From JAUIAI01 sp041396685 (GTDB taxonomy: Bacteria; Pseudomonadota; Gammaproteobacteria; Burkholderiales; Burkholderiaceae_E): 64,000 nucleotides of DNA. The stretch is from contig JAWKYD010000018.1 of assembly GCA_041396685.1 (NCBI GenBank), forward strand, positions 62,001-126,000, given 5' to 3'. A program made the translations under genes and the position numbers. Below the pieces are notes generated by a model. The model ran no database searches and was not told the DNA's origin. It saw only the letters and a list, made by a program, of their open reading frames with translations. Positions 59,820-64,000 of the stretch are shown here, piece by piece (positions within the stretch are counted from its first letter, which is position 1; each line of letters starts with the position of its first letter).

Positions 59820-60953
59820 ATGTTCCCGATCGACAAACGCATCACACAGATGGTGTGGTACCCGGCGCCCGACGTGATCCCCGCCCTGATCGACGCGGTC
59901 GAAGCCGTGCCGCAGGCGCAATGGAACGAGCATCAAGACCTGTACGAACTCGCCGATGCAATCGCGCCCGTTCTCGAGCAACACGGCGCGCGCAAATGGG
60001 ACCTCATCTGGTCGATGGAGCGGCACTTCAGCGAACCCTACGGGCCGCTGCCCAAGGCCAGACAGACCTTCATGGCGGGCATCCCCGACATGTTCCTGCA
60101 AGACGCCGCCGAGCGCGCCGACCCCGGTGACGACACCCCCATCGAAACCACACCGCTGCAATACGAACCCGGCATGCCGATACCGGACGAATACCGCGAG
60201 TGGCTGGAGAAGCTGTTCTTCGCGCACGGCGAATGCATGCTGCCCATCTTCGGCCCGGACGCGGTGGGCCAGCGCAGCCACTACTACACCATCGACGAAT
60301 TCCTCGTGGCCGTGGCACCCGACGCCGAATCGCGCCTGCGGGTCAACAACTTCACCGCCGAAGAGTTCAAGCACCAGTACCAGTTCTACCACCTGTATTC
60401 GCAGTTCGACCCCGCCATCCCGATGCGCATCTACGAACGCGAGAAAGCCGTGTTCCGCGCCTACCAAGACGTGCAGCCCATGCAGGACTGGACCGACCGG
60501 GCGGCCTTTCACATGCTGGCCGACCGCTTCGGCGTCTACCAGGGCTTTGAGTGGGTGCAGTCGTCCTACGCACCGCTGGCGCGGGTGTCGCTTCAGGTCG
60601 TGAAAGACGAGCGCGGGCACTCCAACTACGGCTACATCCACGTGCGCGACGCCATCGAACAAGGCGGGCGGGAGGTTCGCGAGCGTTTACAGCAACGCAT
60701 CGACGACTTCTTCTATCCGTCGTTCATGGCGTCATTCGGCAGTGCGACATCGCGCAACAACCGGATGTGGCGAAAGTGGGGTTTGAAGCTGCACCCGAAC
60801 GATAGGCTGCGGGTTGCTTATCACCAAGAGATGGAACAGGTGCTCGAGAGTCTGGGCCTGCGGGCGCCGGAGCTGGAAGTGGCGCTAGCGAAGGGGCAGG
60901 AGCAGGCGGCGGCTCGGGCGGCGCGGGCGGGGGTGCAGAAGGTGGCGAATTGA
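59820..60953 (+). CDS. ferritin-like diiron oxygenase subunit (PaaA/PaaC/BoxB-like)
   Basis: 377-aa protein matching phenylacetyl-CoA/benzoyl-CoA epoxidase-type oxygenases. The two diiron-ligand motifs appear as AEEFKHQYQFYHLYSQF (ExxH) and VVKDERGHSNYGYIHV (ExxH). The fold is an all-helical bundle. AGGAG stands 6 nt before the ATG at 59820. It would epoxidise an aromatic acyl-CoA, but no reductase or second subunit gene follows. The C-terminal Ala-rich tail is lysine-rich. It ends the operon; the next gene has different base composition. Confidence 0.75.
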   Translation: MFPIDKRITQMVWYPAPDVIPALIDAVEAVPQAQWNEHQDLYELADAIAPVLEQHGARKWDLIWSMERHFSEPYGPLPKARQTFMAGIPDMFLQDAAERADPGDDTPIETTPLQYEPGMPIPDEYREWLEKLFFAHGECMLPIFGPDAVGQRSHYYTIDEFLVAVAPDAESRLRVNNFTAEEFKHQYQFYHLYSQFDPAIPMRIYEREKAVFRAYQDVQPMQDWTDRAAFHMLADRFGVYQGFEWVQSSYAPLARVSLQVVKDERGHSNYGYIHVRDAIEQGGREVRERLQQRIDDFFYPSFMASFGSATSRNNRMWRKWGLKLHPNDRLRVAYHQEMEQVLESLGLRAPELEVALAKGQEQAAARAARAGVQKVAN

Positions 60954-61067
60954 GGGGGAGTCGGGGCGGTTCAGCCGATTCCTTAGACTGAATCTTTGGA
61001 CAAAAAGCTTGAGACAGGAACGTTCATAGTCGCTACATTGATCGCTACTGAATTGGCGGATAAGACC

Positions 61068-61688
61068 ATGTACGAGCTGCATCCGAACGAGCTTCTTCGG
61101 CAGATCTTCAAGAGTAAGCCGTACCAGGGCGTTGCACCTGAAGATAGCGACTTCCTCTTCATTGGCCTCGACGCCAACTACGCACCAGACATCGACCGCC
61201 AACCAATCTTTTCAAACCTACTGAACTACCATGAGGACGGCGCGGCGTTCTGGCGGGCAAACGGAGTCCATCATCCATTTTTGCTGCCCGGGTATGCGGG
61301 AGATGGGAGGAGGTACCACCTCAACTTTGCGAAGATCGGGTTCCAATCAAGACACGCCAATCTCGTCTCGTTTGTCGAACTGCTACACGAACCAACCGTT
61401 GGCCGAAACACCTTAACTCCAGGTGATCTCAGCCGCCCACACCTTGAACGCATTCACCATGCAATCTTTGCTGGTAACGCAAAATGGGTCTTCGTGTCTT
61501 CAGGCGTGCTCAGGCTCATGAAAGCCTCGCGGGTATTCCCGGAGCTGATGAACCCGATGGCTGGCTCAGATGAAATGCGCAGGCTCTATCGCGACGATCG
61601 CCGCACGGTGTTCTTGCACCTTCACTTCTCCAACTACGGCAAGTTTGAACAACGGTTGCGGTCGGAAGCCAAGGCTATTGCAGCGTAG
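61068..61688 (+). CDS. hypothetical protein, lower GC
   Basis: 206-aa soluble protein beginning MYELHPNELLRQIFKSKPY, with DSDFLFIGLDANYAPDID early on and WVFVSSGVLRLMK later. The beta-strand then Gly-Leu-Asp-Ala-Asn turn vaguely recalls the active-site loop of uracil-DNA glycosylase-fold proteins, but this is weak. A TTG at 60996 would add 24 residues. Its codon choice and GC are lower than the flanking operon, suggesting horizontal origin. It is convergent with the helicase gene. Confidence 0.7.
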   Translation: MYELHPNELLRQIFKSKPYQGVAPEDSDFLFIGLDANYAPDIDRQPIFSNLLNYHEDGAAFWRANGVHHPFLLPGYAGDGRRYHLNFAKIGFQSRHANLVSFVELLHEPTVGRNTLTPGDLSRPHLERIHHAIFAGNAKWVFVSSGVLRLMKASRVFPELMNPMAGSDEMRRLYRDDRRTVFLHLHFSNYGKFEQRLRSEAKAIAA

Positions 61689-61854
61689 TTGCCTTAGTGA
61701 AAGGGCGAATGGAACCTCTCCAGATCGACGCTCATTCTGCACCGAGAGATGTGAGATCGGCGATGCTCGACGAGCCTTACAGAACTCCGCTCACGCGATT
61801 TGTCGAGGAAGCAAATGAGACGGTTGGGGCTTGAGTTCAGGCCGCCGGCGTAGC

Positions 61855-64000
61855 TCAGGCTGGTAGCTCAATGGTTTGCGCCAACTCTCTGAACCGGCAG
61901 AAGGCATTCGCCAGGGCCAGCTGACGCGGGGTCTGGCAGCGCGGCGAGAAGAGCGATGGCTCTCCCACCAACACGCAAAGTGCCCGGGCTCGAGACGTTG
62001 CCACGTTGAATCGGTGCGGGTCGTACAGGAACGCCATGCCGCGCGGAGCATCGTCAGGGCTCGATGACGTCATCGAGTAGATGACTACCGCCGCCTCCTG
62101 CCCTTGGAACTTGTCTACGGTGCCGATACGGGACGACAACTCGGGCAGCGACGCCTGCAATGCGGCAACCTGTGCGTTGTAGGGAGCAACAATGAGTAGG
62201 TCGTCAGCACTGATTCGTGCGACGCCGCCATGGCGGTTACGCCACTGCGCGTTATTGAGCAGTCTCCGTGCGAGATCAGCAATGACCGTGACCTCTTCGG
62301 CAGAGCGTGCGGTGTTGCCCTTAGATACCACCGGCAGATAGCGCAACCCCGAGCCGCTGACGGGCAGTGAACGACCTTCCAAGGGCATTACCGTCTGTTG
62401 ATCCAGACCGGGCTCGGACGACAGTCTTTCCTCGTAGTAGATCTCGGAAGTGAATCGGGCAATGTCAGGATGCAGGCGCCAGGTTGTCGCCAGAAAGAGG
62501 CCTCGGTCTTCCGGCCTCGTCGCGGCGCCATCGAGCCAGTGGGCTAGTGCCGACACATCGCTACCCTCCGGGTGACTCGCCTGGAGCGGCTGCTCGAGTT
62601 GCTGCGGGTCGCCTAGAAGCACCAGGCCAAGGGCGGCCGGCGCGCATGCCAGTGTGTTGGCCAGCGACATCTGGCCCGCTTCGTCCACGACCAGTACATC
62701 GACAGCCTGCTCGAAGTCCTGGCGGGCCCAAGTCCAAGCCGTGGCGCCAAGCACCTGGATCGCGCCTCCCTGCAGCGCCGCAAGTGCATCGTCTTGAACC
62801 TTGATTGACAAAATGCGCGGGTCTCGGGATTCGTCATGCTCGTCTCGATGTGCGGCATCCAACGAAACTCCGGAGGCTTCGGCGACCTCAATGGCCGCTG
62901 ATAGCAGGTTATCGATGACGCGGTGACTGACCGCGGCTACTCCGACGCGAAGCTCGGCTGCAACAAGCGTCGCAATAACATGCGCCCCCGTGTACGTCTT
63001 ACCTGCACCCGGCGGCCCTTGAATCGCCAGCACCTGGCCGTCAAGCTCAGTGCAAAGGCGACAGGCCGCCTTAACCGCAGACTCGCCTGGCTGACACAAT
63101 GAACCTTCTGGTCCACAAAGCGCAGAGGGCCCGCGCTCGAGCAGACGAACTGCCGCAGCATACGGCGCTGCCGGCACCAGACCATGGTCTGCCACGTACG
63201 TACCAAATCGCTCCAAGGATTCGAGCAATACCTCGGCGCGCACAATCTTGAAGAAGAAGCCGGTCTCAGGGTGTGTATCAACGGTGTCCTTGCGCTTCTT
63301 GACATCCAGCCAGCCTTCGGCGACGTCGAGCGCCTCCACAGAGCCAAGATTCCGTTCCGCATTGTCCCGAGAGGGGCCCGAACCGTCAGCCGTCGCAACG
63401 GCCACCGCACGGTTTGCATCACTCAGCGGGAGGAACTTGAGATCGTCGCCGGGTCGCGCATCGATCTCCTGGCCTGGGAACCGATAGCGGTGAATCGGGA
63501 CGAGCGTCTTCCCGGTCTTGCTCTTTCGCGAAATCTCGCTATCAAAGACCAGCCCGACCACCGCACGCCGCTCGTCTCGTCGTTGTTCGTCATCGAGATC
63601 GCGAAGGCGAAAGAACTCCCACCACGCAGCCTTGTCCTCCCGCCGCTGAAAGCCCAGCAGGTGCGCGAGCAGGAACCGGGCTCGATCCGAATCCTTCCAC
63701 TGACTCTCGTCGGCAGGCAGGCTGGCCAACAACCCATCGCGCAGGGTGGCAAGCCGCTCGTCGAGCGCACTCACCTTCTCAGAGGCCGTACCACTTCCAG
63801 GACTGGGTCGCGGCAACACCACGCCATCGGCCTCGAGCTCAGTCCGCAACGACTCCAGCCAATCGCGCAGCCGCAAGGCAGATTCGCAATCCTCGCGGTT
63901 GTAGTCCTCGACAATAGCCCGATGCCCGGCGAGCGAATCGTCCAACCCACCGGACTCGATTGCCGTTTCGATCAGCCGGCGGCTCATGCCGGCTTCGTCC
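61855..64000 (-). CDS. SF1 helicase with RecB-like N-terminal region (TM0106-type), 5' end outside window
   Basis: At least 714 residues of the C-terminal part of a large DNA2/NAM7-type superfamily 1 helicase. Motifs are clear: Walker A QGPPGAGKTYT, motif II VLVVDEAGQM, motif III LGDPQQL, motif V TVDKFQGQEA and motif VI NVATSRARALCVLVG. The start of the visible part (IVEDYNREDCESALRLRDWL) matches the end of a RecB-like nuclease module as in TM0106-family proteins. The frame continues past the right edge. These enzymes unwind and probably cut DNA; some are in phage-defence islands. Confidence 0.9.
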   Translation of the reverse strand, partial: DEAGMSRRLIETAIESGGLDDSLAGHRAIVEDYNREDCESALRLRDWLESLRTELEADGVVLPRPSPGSGTASEKVSALDERLATLRDGLLASLPADESQWKDSDRARFLLAHLLGFQRREDKAAWWEFFRLRDLDDEQRRDERRAVVGLVFDSEISRKSKTGKTLVPIHRYRFPGQEIDARPGDDLKFLPLSDANRAVAVATADGSGPSRDNAERNLGSVEALDVAEGWLDVKKRKDTVDTHPETGFFFKIVRAEVLLESLERFGTYVADHGLVPAAPYAAAVRLLERGPSALCGPEGSLCQPGESAVKAACRLCTELDGQVLAIQGPPGAGKTYTGAHVIATLVAAELRVGVAAVSHRVIDNLLSAAIEVAEASGVSLDAAHRDEHDESRDPRILSIKVQDDALAALQGGAIQVLGATAWTWARQDFEQAVDVLVVDEAGQMSLANTLACAPAALGLVLLGDPQQLEQPLQASHPEGSDVSALAHWLDGAATRPEDRGLFLATTWRLHPDIARFTSEIYYEERLSSEPGLDQQTVMPLEGRSLPVSGSGLRYLPVVSKGNTARSAEEVTVIADLARRLLNNAQWRNRHGGVARISADDLLIVAPYNAQVAALQASLPELSSRIGTVDKFQGQEAAVVIYSMTSSSPDDAPRGMAFLYDPHRFNVATSRARALCVLVGEPSLFSPRCQTPRQLALANAFCRFRELAQTIELPA

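Noticed and set aside
61839..61880. tRNA-like sequence GGCGTAGCTCAGGCTGGTAG
   Set aside because: It resembles a D-arm but there is no acceptor stem partner, anticodon arm or T-arm, and it overlaps the end of the helicase gene.

Overview
The window is GC-rich (mostly about 65 percent G+C by eye), densely packed and built of short operons with ATGA, GTGA or TTGA stop/start overlaps. That style, together with the TRAP transporters, the Ldh2-type dehydrogenases, the SulP/universal-stress pair and the IS66 element, suggests a Pseudomonadota chromosome, most likely a betaproteobacterium of the Burkholderiales. This is inference; no rRNA or tRNA gene is present to fix it.

Layout. 1-700: 5' part of an Ldh2-family dehydrogenase and a small upstream gene. 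859-7933 (minus): a type I Wadjet (JetABCD) anti-plasmid locus whose jetC carries two +1 frameshifts. 8021-13000: a SWIM zinc-finger protein, a hypothetical protein, a two-domain universal stress protein and a SulP anion transporter. 13421-22356: a DMT transporter, a GntR/FCD regulator and a plus-strand catabolic operon (alpha/beta hydrolase, Ldh2 dehydrogenase, VOC dioxygenase-like protein, TRAP DctPQM), then a membrane-anchored protein of unknown function. 22461-26007: a Rieske-FMN glutamate-synthase-like fusion, an AraC regulator missing its first helix-turn-helix, and a nitrilase. 26173-32382: a seven-gene oxyanion operon joining a tungstate (Tup-like) ABC importer, an orphan ModA-like protein and a MolABC/BtuFCD-like importer.

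32413-40352 is an accessory island. It holds a decayed IS66-family element with recognisable 23-bp ends, two copies of a small protein with phospholipase A2-like motifs, two diverged lipoproteins, one whole and one fragmentary GNAT acetyltransferase, and a 5'-truncated type I secretion ABC exporter. It looks like a decayed, partly duplicated toxin/immunity/export module and is the most unusual part of the window.

40353-48743: a catabolic operon (aconitase-family hydratase, TRAP DctMQP, class III CoA-transferase, HMG-CoA-lyase-like enzyme) with a divergent LysR gene, plausibly for uptake and CoA-dependent cleavage of a branched dicarboxylate. 48805-51540: small genes, a hydrolase and another gene with frameshifts, and an AraC remnant. 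51541-60953: a MarR-controlled divergent cluster with a double-hotdog MaoC protein, a 67-aa ORF, a PaaK-like CoA ligase, an Fe3+/polyamine-type ABC importer, an enoyl-CoA hydratase and a PaaA/BoxB-like diiron oxygenase, resembling an aerobic CoA-epoxide aromatic degradation route. 61068-64000: a lower-GC protein of unknown function and the 3' part of a large SF1 helicase.

Reading frames are broken in jetC, the IS66 transposase, the hydrolase at 49347-50198 and the gene at 50350-50753. The sequence alone cannot tell real decay from indel errors in the assembly.
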